DNA of 64,000 nt from Durusdinium trenchii (GCA_963970005.1 CAXAMN010023306.1:398159-462158); one strand, 5' to 3'. Numbered from the stretch's first letter, positions 21,357 to 33,613 are shown. Numbers and translations: made by a program. Notes: generated by a model not told the origin, from the sequence alone.

Positions 21357-24317
21357 TCACTCCTTGGGAATTTCAGCATGGCCCCGGCTGCTTTCAGCAT
21401 CCAGTGGGAGCATCGTTTCTGTGAGCATACAGCTGGAATTGCTGGAGACCTCGCCTGCTGATTCTTCGACACAGTCCATGAAATAGGCAAGGATGTCCTT
21501 AAAGACAAAGGCACAAGTCCACAGAAAGCAAGGCCCTTTACCATACTCTACCTGCCAATGCTTCTTCCCTTGCACTCCTCTCAGTTGCGAAACATGCAAA
21601 CAGTCCCAAGTACAGCTTCCTTTCTCCATGCCTCACTTCAGATAAGCCTCAAGTCTGGAGTAAGAGTAGGCATAGCGCAGCAACATCTCCTGTCATGACA
21701 TGTGCCTGTGACATGACACCGGAAGGCGAATCACCAGCGTCAGGCCGCAAGGGTCTGGAGTGCGGGACGTCCGTCTGAAGTGGACGTCCTGGCCCCTGGA
21801 AAGACCAACAGGGGGTTGTCCACTTCCATGTTTGTTTGGGGGGCAAACACATAAAAACAGCTTGGAAGGAAAGCAGGATCAAAGAGGACAACAAGGTTCA
21901 CGGTGCGATATGCTCAATTTACCAAAGCACACATTAGCTTGTGCGGCTTCAGCTGCATTGGCGTTGCGACAGCTGCAGCTTCAAGCGTACAGTGAGTGCT
22001 GTGCATGCCTTCACTTTATATTTCTTGATGTCTGACTTTGACAAGTGCGCACACTCACACATGCAAACTAATTACACATGGCAAATGCCCGGAAGAGCCC
22101 AACATAGTGCAACCTCATAGGAAAAGCAGTGTGTGCGTGTGTGTGTGTGTGTGTCCACCCCTGGGCAAGGGGATCTCCACCGCCACCTTTTCCACGCTTT
22201 TCCACTAACTTTTTCAACCAGCAGGGGCACACGGCATCCATGACCTACCGTGTGCAACGAAGCTGCGGTCATGGATGGGAAGGGGAGGCTGATCACCTTC
22301 CTGTACCTGCTCCCAACACACTGACTCCAATGGTCCACCCTGCCGCTGTTCGTTGGTTCAATGGTTCTTCATGCTACCGCCCCCAAACCCACCGCAGCCT
22401 TACAGCCGACTTGCAGCCACGCTGAGTGTCCGATCGTCTTTTCGAGTGCCACTGCAAACAAGGTTAAACCATACTGTTTTCACTGACCTTTGCGCCCTGC
22501 GGTTCTTCGCCTTTCTTCCCATCGGGAAATTGAGTTAACTGAATACAAGTGTCAGAGTGTGTTTCGCTCAGCCGTCCCACTCGGGTGCTGAGTGTGATCC
22601 CCGTCACTGGGGCGCGGTTTTCCACTTCGGCAAGCAACCACCCCAACATGCCACCTCTCACCGGATTTCCACTGGAAGTCATTGACACATCCTTTGAATC
22701 AACAGATGCATCGGCCGCCGGGCCAAAAAACGGCTACTTTCTCCTTCACCAGATTTCGGATCCATCATGCATGTTGTTTTTCCACATGTTGCAATTTTAG
22801 ATTGATGCCGTGACCTTTTCATCAGCAGAACTCAAGCTTGTGCACTGGAGTTCTCCACTCTAATTCGAGATGCATGATCGCACTTGACAATCAGCTCATA
22901 CCCAGCTCAGGGTTTTTGAAAAAAGCGCCGAATGCGGCGATCTGTGTGTGTCCACCCCTGGGCAAAGGGATCTCCACCGCCACCTTTTCCACGCTTTTCC
23001 ACTAACTTTTTCAACCAGCAGGGGCACACGGCATCCATGACCTACCGTGTGCAACGAAGCTGCGGTCATGGATGGGAAGGGAAGGCTGATCACCTTCCTG
23101 TACCTGCTCCCAACACACTGACTCCAATGGTCCACCCTGCCGCTGTTCGTTGGTTCAATGGTTCTTCATGCTACCGCCCCCAAACCCACCGCAGCCTTAC
23201 AGCCGACTTGCAGCCACGCTGAGTGTCCGATCGTCTTTTCGAGTGCCACTGCAAACAAGGTTAAACCATACTGTTTTCACTGACCTTTGCGCCCTGCGGT
23301 TCTTCGCCTTTCTTCCCATCGGGAAATTGAGTTAACTGAATACAAGTGTCAGAGTGTGTGTGTGCTTGTAAATGTTTTGCTATCTGAAGACAGTTCATAC
23401 AGTTGTGCGAAACACTGCCGGATCTCTCCTCGTACGTGCGAGGCACGCCATCCGCTTTGTCGATGTGTCTCTGGAACACCTCTGTCATGCTTCACAGCAC
23501 CAGTATCATCTTTAACCGAAGTGCGTCTTTCACACAGGCTGACATGTGTGTAGTCATACTAAGAAAACAACTCAAATGAGAACTGGATTCAACAGCCAAA
23601 CTACCCTCGATTCGGCCGAGGAAAACACGGAGGCAAATGATTCTGCACGGGGGGCACAAGGCCAGTGCCCTGTGGTGCGCCTGGCCACCTTTTGATCCTT
23701 TGCCTTTGGACTTTCCGCCCTTTCCGGAAAGACCTTTCCCTGGCGAAGGAATCAAGAGATCGATGCCCTACAGTCCTCCTCCAGGGACAAGGCAAGTTGT
23801 TCGCAAGTCTGATTCAGGAAGGACAAGGCATAAATACTACATGCTGCCAGCAACACATCAAAGATAATCAAAGCATATACCACAATAACGCCTTCAACCA
23901 ACAGAATCTGATGCTCGGATGGAGCCACGAGTTCTCTGCCAAGAACCGTTCAAACGCAACCTGGCCCTAAACCAACATCTATTCAGGTGGCAAACTCATA
24001 TTCACAATCCTACTGGCTTCATCTGGCTTCCACATGCTTCCCCGCCATCGAGCCTTTCTTTCCTCCAGCTGCAGCCTTTCCGCCCTTGCCACTCTTCCCG
24101 ACTTCTCCTTTTCCTTTACCCTTGCCCTTTCCGAGCCCTCTACCCTTTCCTCGGCGTGAAAAGGCCGCAACGTGGGACTTATGCCCGCATCCAGGAGTCG
24201 AGTCGTCCAGTACGAGTCGTCGTCCGTATGCGAGGTGACCATCCAGATGATGCTCCCAAACATGTGGAGATTTGCTTTTTGAGGAGGTGCACATGACAAG
24301 GTGAGCTTCATCATGTG
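21357..24317 (-). CDS. Unknown protein with Lys/Gly-rich segment, at least five exons
   Basis: Exons that join in phase: 24054-24317, 23681-23739, 23429-23479, 21690-21795 and 21357-21577. The first ends in a GKGRGLGKGKGKGKGE tract that continues across a GC-AG intron (AAAG|GCTCGA to CCAG|GGAAAG) into GKGLSGKGGKSKGKGSKGG. The third encodes VFQRHIDKADGVPRTYE. The last is normal protein (GKKHWQVEYGKGPCFLWTC) ending in AEIPKE and a stop. Donors are GC, GC, GA and GA. The intron between exons 3 and 4 (about 1.6 kb) carries two structured repeats in reverse orientation. No catalytic motif is visible and I assign no function. The first two junctions are the most secure, since the composition continues across them; the fourth and fifth exons are linked only by phase. 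Confidence 0.45.
22129..22624 (+). repeat. Structured repeat, subfamily B, copy 1 (with 3' extension)
   Basis: Same architecture as subfamily A with different helix sequences: GCACACGG (22227-22234) with CCGTGTGC (22248-22255); CATCCATGACC (22235-22245) with GGTCATGGATG (22267-22277); GGGGAGG (22282-22288) with CCTTCCT (22296-22302) around the same CTGATCA loop; and 3' CTCAGC (22567-22572) with GCTGAG (22587-22592). The linkers TA, AACGAAGCTG and GGAA are identical to subfamily A. It starts with a GT run and lies in an intron of the minus-strand Lys/Gly gene. Confidence 0.85.
22924..23365 (+). repeat. Structured repeat, subfamily B, copy 2 (with 5' hairpin, no 3' extension)
   Basis: Near-identical to copy 1 of subfamily B up to GTCAGAGTGTG, then it dissolves into a TG run. 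Like copy 2 of subfamily A it is preceded by a GC hairpin (CGCCG-AATG-CGGCG) just before the TG run. Same intron and same orientation as copy 1, about 0.8 kb apart. Confidence 0.85.
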
Positions 24318-25029
24318 CTTGGAAAGAAAACACTGAAAGAAAGGAAAGGACCACTAATGCAATGCGGCGATCAAGTCGATGATGCCAAATGAGCTGGAAC
24401 ATGGGGAACATGAACATACATGAACAAACTTTACTCAATTGATAACTACCAGGCATCAGGCGTCATGATGAGTTGATGCGTTTGACGTGCAGTGTCTCAA
24501 AAGAGAATTGGGTGCAATGCAAATGGGTGCCAAATAATGAGGTGAGTTGAACTGACACGCCAAAGTGAGGTGGCATCGGGCCACAAGCCATGCGAACTAT
24601 AAGAGAGGGGACCACGTGACGACCACGTGACATAGGGACATAGGGCTGAATCTGCGACATGGGCCTCTAAGCTTCCTGATGTTGCTCGTTCCAGCTCAGC
24701 AAGCAACATGAGCAATCATTGCACCAAGCAAACTTCCAAAGCGCCCCAGCCAAATCCCAAATGTGCAGGACAAACACAAGCAATGCTTCTTACATGGTAA
24801 TGAAGGCAGAATGAAAGCAAGTTAAAGCAACATGAAAGCAGAATACACCATGAATGAACCCAACATGAAAGCAAATGAACGCAAATTGAACTCCAGGGAT
24901 TATAACTAAGGGGTACCTTCAAAAAGACCTTAAACAAATGGCGAGGGGGCCGGGCTGTCACCAAATATGGATGTCACATGATGTGTATATATATATATAT
25001 TAACATATATATACACCACAAAATGCAAC

Positions 25030-25570
25030 TCAGAAACCTTTTCCTTTGCCTCCCTTGCCTTTGCGCCTCACTCTGGGCTCAGGAGCGCCCTCCTCCAGCG
25101 GATGCTTCGACTCTTCCAAACCAAAGTTCACAGGTGAGATATCCCCACTCAACTTATACCTATACAGCAACATATGTGATGTGCTATGCACAAGACATCA
25201 CAATACTGGTTACAAGTTTTACTACATAGGCTGATTTATGTATACATCATGTTCATGTCACAACTTACGCAGTGTTCAGTGATTTGCATCTTCAGTGGTT
25301 CCCCTTTTATACTCCCTCAGTCCCGACGCGAAGAAAGACCATCACCGACCTGTCCTTCGATGGACCTTCAGCACCTACGAACTCCCAAGTGAAGGCAAGG
25401 CTCTTGTCCTTGCACAGCAGCGACTTCGGCTGCAACGCTGACTTTGGTTGAAAAATGTTGACAAATGTTGGGTTGCAGCAAGGGTTGCGGGGATCTGGAA
25501 AATAGCTACAGCTCTTGTCTCTTTCCAAAGGGTATAGCGCAGTCTGGCGGTCCTTGAGAACAATCAACAC
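25030..25570 (-). CDS. Unknown protein with Lys/Gly-rich C-terminus, last two exons
   Basis: Exon 25355-25570 (72 codons, after ACTCAG|GTGTTG) has several Cys and Pro: DPRNPCCNPTF, then LAFTWEFVGAEGPSK. It ends at a GA donor (AAG|GACAGG). Exon 25030-25092 (after GGAG|GAGGGC) encodes EGAPEPRVRR, then KGKGGKGKGF and a stop. Both are in phase. Upstream exons are not resolved. It is the first of three successive minus-strand genes with Lys/Gly-rich segments. Confidence 0.5.
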
Positions 25571-25883
25571 CTGAGTAAAGCATTCTATACATATATATGA
25601 TATAAATATATAATAGTCGTTGGTCTGTGCATGCTCAATGGGAGGACACCATCTTATTTGTCCATCAAAAGCGTGAAAGCTTGCAAAAGGCCGGTGGCAA
25701 GCAAACGGTTCCTCTCATGCAACAAATGCAAAAATAATGTCAAATATGTTCAAATGGGAATAAACGCATAAATAAATAGGAAACGCTGGTGGCCAACAAC
25801 TTAGGAACGAACTGGAAAGACCGCCCCCACCCTGCAAGCAACTCTCTCCTGGCCAGACAGCCAAACTGCCTTACTGCCAGACC

Positions 25884-26671
25884 TTAGCGGTCACCAATGA
25901 TATCACGGAGCGAACGACCTCCCACAAAGCACTGCTGAAAGCCAACAACGAACGACCTTAAGCCATGGATGCGGGCCAACAGCAGTTGTGACTGGTAGCG
26001 TGTCAATGCTAAGTAGAGAACTTGAAGGCAGGATCCAAAATAAACCTCGGCAGGGCTCCACGAAGGGATAGTGGGAAGCGCACTTCGCCTATCAAAGACA
26101 AAGGCATGGGACAGTTGCAAAAGGATTATGTTGGCACCAGAAACTGAGCACGCCGGATTGCCTGGCGAACTGCACTTGGTTTCGCCACACACCCTTAGCA
26201 AATTAAGGGAAACACTTGTGGTCACGGCCATTCACACCAAGTATTTGTGGAAAACAATGTGTCCATCATGGAGAACTGCCCCCCCCCAAGATCTGCCAGG
26301 GCACTTTCCGGAGCCCCACACAAGCTCGCCCTCCTTACCAGCGGTCAACCTGAGTACGGAGGTTCTTGCAATGAAAAAGACGGTGCAACAAGACACCCAG
26401 CACCACCCCGAACAGCTCCTCAAAGAAGAAACTCTCCTGGAATACTTGGTGGGAATCAGATTCAGCAATTCCCCAAGGTCAGTTGTTTGGCAATGATGTT
26501 GTCTGATTCGCCGACCCGGAGAATGATCACAATTGTGGGGTTTTCTGCACACCCCGTCAAAACTCGCCTGTCACCAACTGATCCAAAACCTGCACCAGGT
26601 ACCCCGAGCCAGGCAGTCCCTAACTTTCTCCAGGTCGCTTGAAAGACCTGGCTCGGCGACTGCCTTTCCAC
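25884..26671 (-). CDS. Coding-like exons of an unknown gene
   Basis: Three minus-strand segments look like protein: 26462-26671 (TIVIILRVGESDNIIAKQ), a helix-like stretch near 26345-26410 (ELFGVVLGVLLHRLFHCKN) that ends at a CAG|GTTGAC donor, and about 26245-26330 (GGAVLHDGHIVFHKYL). A further open frame at 25884-26231 may be downstream sequence of the same gene. The joins are not established, and a homopolymer run of nine C at about 26280 may hide an indel. Confidence 0.35.
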
Positions 26672-26989
26672 ACCTCAGTCGGTCTACACAGGTGAGTCAG
26701 TTCAGTTCGGGGGTTCCACTCGAATGGTTCGTTGGTCAGTGTCCTGCTCTTAGATGTCTGTTCAGCTCGGGAATGTGACCTTGATTGGTCTGATGGTACA
26801 GGACACCTTCTTTCAAAAGCTGGAAGGCAAACTAGAAGCATGGCAGCCATACCAGCATGGGGCGGGATCATTGCATGGCAGGCGGTCAGATGTGTTGGAG
26901 CTGCGGTGATGATTCTGAATGCTTCATTGGATTCTGCTGCACCCAGAAAGGCCAAAAAGTTGGTTGGCGAAAAGAAGGGCACCCCTTGA

Positions 26990-28677
26990 TGCGTTGTCAG
27001 TCAATGTCAGCCATACTATGAGCTCACGTAATCGAATCTCATCATTGAATCATATCTCTCATGTCACCATAACTCAACGTCCCCAAATGCTTGCGTGGGC
27101 TGCCAGTGATACACTCCCCGGAATGATCATGACACTGGAAAGCAACCTGTTTGGAATTCGGACAATGGTCGTCCAAGGGGCCAAGCCATGCCGCTTTCAT
27201 TGTGATTTCAGGAAGTGATTAATTATATACGTGATACACATGTTTGACAACGTACCACACCGCCGAGGCTCCATGATGGCAACGTCGTCTTCGACAAACC
27301 ATTGCCTCGTCAGCGAGAGTGAAAACCACCCGAGCCAGGGGTGAACACAACGGTTCGGATTCGGACCTCTTGGACGTGCTCCCTGGAACAAAAGGAGAAC
27401 AAACACACACACACACACATATCCCCAGAAGGGGAGCCAAAATACAAGCAACAATCATCCTAAACAAAAGCAGGACGTGCTCCAGGTGTGACAAGTTCCA
27501 AAACAGTCAACACAACCGATCTAATGCACCCCCGATCTAAGTTTCAAAGCACCCCTGTCGCTTCCAAAGCATGTTCTTGAATGATGCTTTTGCAACGACT
27601 CTCTCTCTCTCTAAAATTAGTCCGTTCATGTTCCCTGATCAATGCGGATCAGTCCTGTAAGAGTCTTGTACATGAGTTGTTGTGGTTGTTCATTCTTTTC
27701 CTCACATCTGTTTAAGCTCAGGTTCCCGCAGCTGGTCTCTGCCCGACTGATCCCATAGGCCCTGCAAAGCCTGTTATCTCAAAGTTGGTCACAGAAATGG
27801 ATGAAACTGCGACAAACTGTGCCAAAGTCCAACTTTTGGATAATGATGCACAGCCATGCCCAGTCGCACTGATTCAGAATCATTCCGCGAACCCCTTCCA
27901 AAACCCAGGATGCGGCATTTGCAAATTCATGTGGATACTTGTTATATGATATGCGTTAGCAATTCAATCAACCAAGATCATCTTGTTGAACGCCTGTCAG
28001 TCTTCGCGCCGTTGCACATCTTCTTGGAGAATAAGTATATAAAGATACAGTATGCACATGTATGATATGCACCTATATACTGTGCACGCTTCAGCCCGTA
28101 CAAACCTCCTTCTGCTCCTCAAACACCATTGCTTCCCGTCCCTGGCTGCCTTGAGCCTAACAGCGACCTTCAAGTCTCAGCAGCCGTTTGGGGCCGATCG
28201 CCCGGCTGCATTGAGCATGCTGCAAACAGCGGCAAAGCATAGCTGTGGGTCAAAAGCCCCAACAAATCTGACTGACCCACAGCTATGAATGATGGGTGAC
28301 CCACACCTAGATTAGTGCCTGTGCCTCGAATGCTTCAACGTACTGTTGGAAACCGATTGCCAAGGCCTGGAAGGCGTCAATGGATGTTCTCTTCCGCGTA
28401 GTCTGTCCTGCTTGAAGTCAAGAGCGTATATGATTGGCTCATGGATCAAACCGACTTCACTGGTAGTGGCAAATTAAAGAATACCAAGTGGGACAAGTCC
28501 TGAGATATTGGAAGTCTGCAGTCACTGCAAGATTGGTAGGTTGCTGCTACAACTGCCAAATTGAGCTTTGATGAGTCGGCCCTCTGTTCTTAGGAAACAC
28601 AGCGGTGTCGAGTCCAAACATCCTGAGATTCTGAGTCCCAACATCCTGAGATTTGAGCCACGGCGCAAACCTTTTCC
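26990..28677. other. Mostly non-coding stretch
   Basis: A minus-strand segment behind the acceptor TTGTTCCAG at about 27380 is open in two frames for some 40 codons and could hold an exon. AC and CT microsatellites occur at 27397-27418 and 27598-27611. A small duplication (CATCCTGAGAT) lies at 28618-28655. Otherwise nothing recognisable. Confidence 0.4.
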
Positions 28678-30453
28678 TCACAATTTCGCTTTCCGCTGTG
28701 CGACAGCACGCTGGTATGCATCACGCTTGTGACAACGTTCCAGGTACTGCTCTAGTACTGGCTGCAGCTCACTCTCAATTGAGGTGGATGGGAGCCACTT
28801 GATCACTCCGGCCCAATCCAAGCCTCCGAAATGCACGACAGCATCAACGATCCCCCTGCGATGAAATCCGTCAGCGTTGCTCCTGCAACCTTCAGCCTTG
28901 CCAAAAGCAACAACTGAGGCTCCTGCAATGCACCAACAGAATGTCAGCAGCACTAAAGTTGCCAAGCAAGTAGTCTCCAACCTGTTTCACCGTTGGATCC
29001 CTCTGTTTGAACTCTCGAACAAATGACCAGCGTCACGTCCCGCAGGCCCGTCGTGTTGCGGCCCCTTGGTCCTTCCCGCCTCTCGGAGCTGTGCCAAGAG
29101 AATGTTCACTGTATTGCAAAAGTGTTGCTGGGCATGCTGCACTGCCTGGAAACAAAGCAACACTATGTAGCAAATCCTAACCTGGCAGCCTATTCCAGGA
29201 ACAAATGTGTTACGTCGCCCCAGCATCAACCCTCCTCCCCCCTGCAGGCTGTAAGTATAGGCCCTATGAATTCTCCTTCAGTGATTTTGAGTGGTGCTGC
29301 ACCGCATCCAGGGCATCAACGACTCGTGAGTCACCAGGGCGTTCCCCGTCCTCAGGGATATGCCCAAAGAACTGCTTCATCGCCTCGTGCTTCCGGTGGA
29401 TCCACAGCCCCTACGGATGCATCACTCGACGCATCGGTCGATGGGGAATCGATGGGTCTATGACGGTGGATCGCTCGGGCTCGCAGCTGGCAGTCCTGTG
29501 CATCTAACTCCGTGATGATGCAGGAGACCAATTCCTCGTACCTGTCAAGCACGCAAGCCAGGCTTGGGTGAGTCTTGGTGTGCCTGATGAACAACTCCTT
29601 TGCCCCAACCTACTTCGGGCCGATGTTGTTCCAAATGAAGTTGACTTCCATTGCTTTGGCCGGCCTGCCACGAAGTTGACTTCCTGCTGGTGGGACCAGC
29701 TCCGGAACATGGCCACGAAAGGCGTCCGCCAAGTAGGTGTTAATGGCCGCAGACTCCGTCATGATGAAGTTGCCGTGCTGCAAGGCAGCGGTGCTCTCAG
29801 GCAGCATTGTTTCAGGATGTTTCAGGCAATGGCTTGCAGAAGTCTCAGCAGGATCAATCATATGCCATGCACCTTCACCAACACATACATACTTTGAGCA
29901 TATGATGCATGATGACTATAAAATGCTACAGGTTCAACGTGTGGCCATGGACCATCATGGATCAATTGTCTTTGCATCCAACCCTCGCCTTCAAAATTGG
30001 CACCTTTCCGGAGCGGTTCATGGCCAAGACCTCCGGGCTCCGCGGAATCTCCGGTCGCAGCGTGTAAGGCACTTGAAGCTCCTGGTGCAACCACGCGTGC
30101 ACAGTGCAGGAGTTGTCCAGCGAAAAAAACAATTAAAACACAACAACTCCTGATGATGAAGCGCGAGAAAGCTCCGATGTTTCTCGAACTCTGAGCCGCT
30201 GAAAGCTCTTTTGTGGTTATGTGGGGGGCACGATCTTCAACCCGGACTTTGGTTCGCCAAGGAGTCGGGGGTTAGCAAATTCCGGATCATCTGTACGACC
30301 TCCCAGTGCATTCTGAGTTTGATGTTCAAGGCGGTCAGCCTCCCAAGAATCATTCCCAATGTTGGCCGATTCCCACCCAACACCGGCCTCCAACATCCAA
30401 ACATTGCGAAAGGGCCTGGCTTTTGCAGTGCCAATGAGCACCAGGTCGGCCAT
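28678..30453 (-). CDS. Glutathione S-transferase (8 exons, complete)
   Basis: The family fold fixes every junction. Exons: 30388-30453, 29983-30081, 29665-29777, 29496-29541, 29351-29410, 29080-29145, 28927-28981 and 28678-28823. They add up to 651 bases and 216 residues, the usual length. GSTs conjugate glutathione to electrophiles or reduce peroxides, usually in the cytosol. Residues 1-80 form the thioredoxin-like half (SPEVLAMNRSGKVPIL; then TESAA at about 62-66, which binds the glutathione gamma-glutamate). The helical half contains YEELVSCIITELDAQ, LWIHRKHEAMKQFF, GDYLLGNFSAADILLVHCLDWA (split over two exons) and YLERC-KR-AYQRA. The class is not certain and I cannot point to the catalytic Ser, Tyr or Cys. 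Donors are GC in introns 1, 3, 6 and 7, GA in 4 and 5, GT in 2. The start is the first ATG of the first exon. Confidence 0.9.
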
Positions 30454-31626
30454 TGCGAAAGGTCTGGGCTGCGAATCCAACTTGTTCAAACCAAGAGATG
30501 GACTCTTCGGTGATGGATGCGTGTGTGTTGAATCTGGAGACCTGGCCTGGCCGGCGATGCGACGCTACACGACTGGGAGCCAAGGTTTCTGACATCGGTT
30601 GGAAAACCGGTTTGGCCACATGTGAACCATCGATATCATCAGCTCCAACCGAGCGGTGCACGGTTCACGCGATGACACCGGGACCAGCTACCGGTCGGTT
30701 CGGCCGTTCGGTGCTTGGACGTCCTGTTTTCAATGATCCATGGAACCCACGTGCGTGTCTTCCCCTTTTATACTAGCAGTAAGGCTGTAAGGGAACAAAA
30801 AGCAAGTTTGGTTGGGAGGAGCTAGCCAAAGTCTTGGCAGTCCAGGTCTGGCTCAACACCCTTAATTAGTTACGAGTAGCATAGATTAGCATATAGTGGC
30901 TTGGGCTTGGCATATCTTAGCATCAGCCTTTTCCCTTTGCGGAATGGCTCCTGTCGTCCACCTTCAGGAGATTCAGCAAGAGATCTTCCCAGAGTTCTGG
31001 CTGCGTGGCAGCCAGCCAGGGGACAATGGGTTCAAACGTGGACGACAGTTGACCGGTCTAGCTTCGGATGATTTCTTGACTAAAGGAACAGCAACAACTT
31101 GAAGAAACGGAACAGTACATTGAAACACCTTTGGGCATGACATGACAGGGTGTCCTCCCAATGATGCCAAACGGATGACTATGACGTTGCAATTGATCAA
31201 CACCTTTTCTCCTAGGCCCCACCAATTATCATAAACTAACCTGAAGTATGGTCACTTGGGCATCCCTGGCATTATGTCGCGAATCTCCCTGGGCCTTTGT
31301 ACTTCTTGCCTCCGAAGGAGTACCTGGCACAGCTGATGGATGCCCCAGTGGATCATGCCCCAGCCTAGACACAGCATTCTGATGGAAGAGGGCCGCGCTC
31401 TCTGATGATGGCCACTGGATATCCGCCGACCCCAGCTCATGGTGGGGGGTGTGCCAGAGGACACTGGGCTCTGCTTAGTCCACTGTTGTTTGGAATTTAA
31501 TAAGGAGAATTACACATATTCATATTCTGCCCTTGATACTTGTGTATACTTGTCGCCTTTTGCCTCAGTGAGTCTTCCATTCTTTTCGCGTTGTGCACGC
31601 TCTTCTTGCTTGATGATGGTTTGTGG
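30454..31626. other. Upstream of the GST gene; no supported gene
   Basis: The only candidates are minus-strand frames at 31252-31464, open in two frames for about 50 codons, one Ser/Ala/Gly-rich. No motif is visible. Any promoter of the GST gene would lie here, but dinoflagellate promoter elements are not distinctive enough to mark. Confidence 0.35.
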
Positions 31627-31913
31627 CTAGGTTGCAGTGGTTGTTTGCAAGGTTTCACTGGGTGCACGAATGTTCTCAAAAATCCTCTGACGCACTTCTG
31701 AACATGCCGAGAACAAATAATGGGAGCTGCACACATCTAGCAAAATGATTGCACCGGTTGGCGGGCTGAAACGATGGGTTTCTGATCTAAGGATGCACTG
31801 AAGGCGCCTCAAGTCCTCCTTGTCCACGTGAAAAATGAACAGTGGAGGCTCCTGCACCAGGCACATCCTCCAAATGCCGATTCCAGGTTCTCTTTTGAGT
31901 GTTCTAACAAAAC
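31627..31913 (-). CDS. Coding exon of an unknown conserved-looking protein
   Basis: After GCGAG|GTTTTG the frame runs about 95 codons: REPGIGIWRMCLVQEPPLF, HVDKEDLRRLQCILRSETH, PPTGAIILLDVCSSHY, CSEVRQRIFENIRAPSETL, stop at 31627. Its composition and lack of bias are those of a real protein and the opposite strand is unconvincing. I do not recognise the family. The downstream Ser/Lys-rich open frame (31497-31640) may be a following exon if the stop is skipped by splicing. Confidence 0.5.
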
Positions 31914-33613
31914 CTCGCAGTCCAACCCATATCGCCCAGATTACTATATAAATAGCTCTTGCACATGATACGAGTTGCAAAGGAGACATTCTCATATGAT
32001 CTTCCTCATCTTGATGCAAGCACGTCTTTTGATGATATTTGATGATTGTACATTCATTGGGCAGCAACATGCCAACACCCGGTTACTTTGGACAATTTTG
32101 AAAATATGTATGATTCTGTATGATTATTCGATATTCTTCCGAAATCGAGAATTTAAGGTCTTGTGCACCGGCTTCGAATTAGAAGATGCGCCCGAGCCTC
32201 GGTGGACAAAGCCATGATCTGCCCCTGCATCTATCAATCTGAGAAGGTGGACATTCATTAGCTTCCCTCAGCGCCTCTTCCAAAAAGCAAGAGCAAAAAA
32301 GGCTTGCTTGCATGTCGCACATGTCACAAAGGCCACAAGCAAGTCCTGTTCGCAGGAAAAAGAGAAAAAGGCACGTGCCTCTCTATCAACCGCTCTCCAT
32401 CGCTCTCCCGTCGCTTCGACCAAGGCACATTTTCAGCTCTTCTCAATGCCTCGCTGGACACCTCAGACCGGACCCCGTCCCTCCGCGTCGCGTCGCACGC
32501 GTCGCCAAACGCGTCGCAAAGAGCACTCAGCATGTGGCCCACATGGGTCGTAGCTCCGCCAAACGCGACGTGTGCTGTGGATCCTGGTGGTTCCAAACAA
32601 GCGACAAGCTGGTGATTGGTGGTCTTTTCCAACGTTTTCTGAATGTCTGTGATTGATTTCAGTTAGTTAGTAACATCTATACTGTCCGCCAAATGGGACC
32701 ACGAAGATCTGACGTCCTCCAAGTATGAGCCCCACTTGGCTTCAAGAGTGATGTTCGTGACATCACGTATGTCCCAACCTCAACTTGAGCTTGTCGGGAT
32801 TGTCGGGATTAATAAACACGAAAAACGCGCCTATATATACGACTATAAACAGCGAGGACAAGTTCCAAAGGACACAGGAACCAAACTGAGAGGCCCTGGT
32901 AGATCACTGTATGGCCATGGTATTGAGATTAGGAAGGCTCCATTTCACCTGGTAAATTAAAAATCCACCATGTCACGACAAGGTAATGAGGGTAATGGGC
33001 CTTGTGTTGGTGCTGTCTTTTTTGGAGTGGAGCCGCCACCACACCGAACATCCAAATTCCAAAGCATCGTCTGAAAGCCTCAGTCTCCCAACCCTCATGC
33101 AATACACACCACATCCTCAGAGCAGCAAAATGGGGGATCATGGTGGACCTGAGATAGCAGTTGGGAGCGTGGAATCCTGAGTCAGCTCTTGGGTCATGAT
33201 GACAAGCATTGATCAAACCGGCAAATGGTTGGACCAAGTTGGACCCACAAATGGAGTAGAGCTAGTCGGAAAAAATAAATTACCAACAGGTGAGGCATGT
33301 CAGAAGTCATAAAACAGTTAAACATTCAAAACGAGCAGCTGGTAGAGTACGTGCTCGAATCGAGGGAAGAAGACATGCCGAGCCACACTCCTGCTGCTGA
33401 TGGGGCAAGTTGAGTCAAAGCAACTTCGGTCCGATCAGTCTGCTTAAATTCCCGGAATGTGGAGCATGTAAAGGATGTAATATTGGCCCATGTCCATTTT
33501 CAATCTGAGGAATTTAGAGGAGCATGCTTACAATCTACAGGTGCAAACAGGCTATGACTAGAGACTAGCAAGAAATCTAATCTATCTATGAATGGCAACC
33601 AGCCCCAGCCAGC
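31914..33613. other. Stretch without a supported gene
   Basis: At 32304-32656 overlapping open frames on both strands come from a GC-rich segment with repeated CGCGTCGC words; none is favoured. Nothing else is recognisable. Confidence 0.4.

Noticed and set aside
22353-22538. 61-codon plus frame repeated identically at 23150-23335
   Set aside because: Identity follows from the structured repeat; subfamily A does not keep the frame.
30217-30387. Second GST gene start next to the first
   Set aside because: MADLVLIGT splices in phase to the remaining exons, so it is exon 1 of the same gene; the open frame past 30388 is intron.
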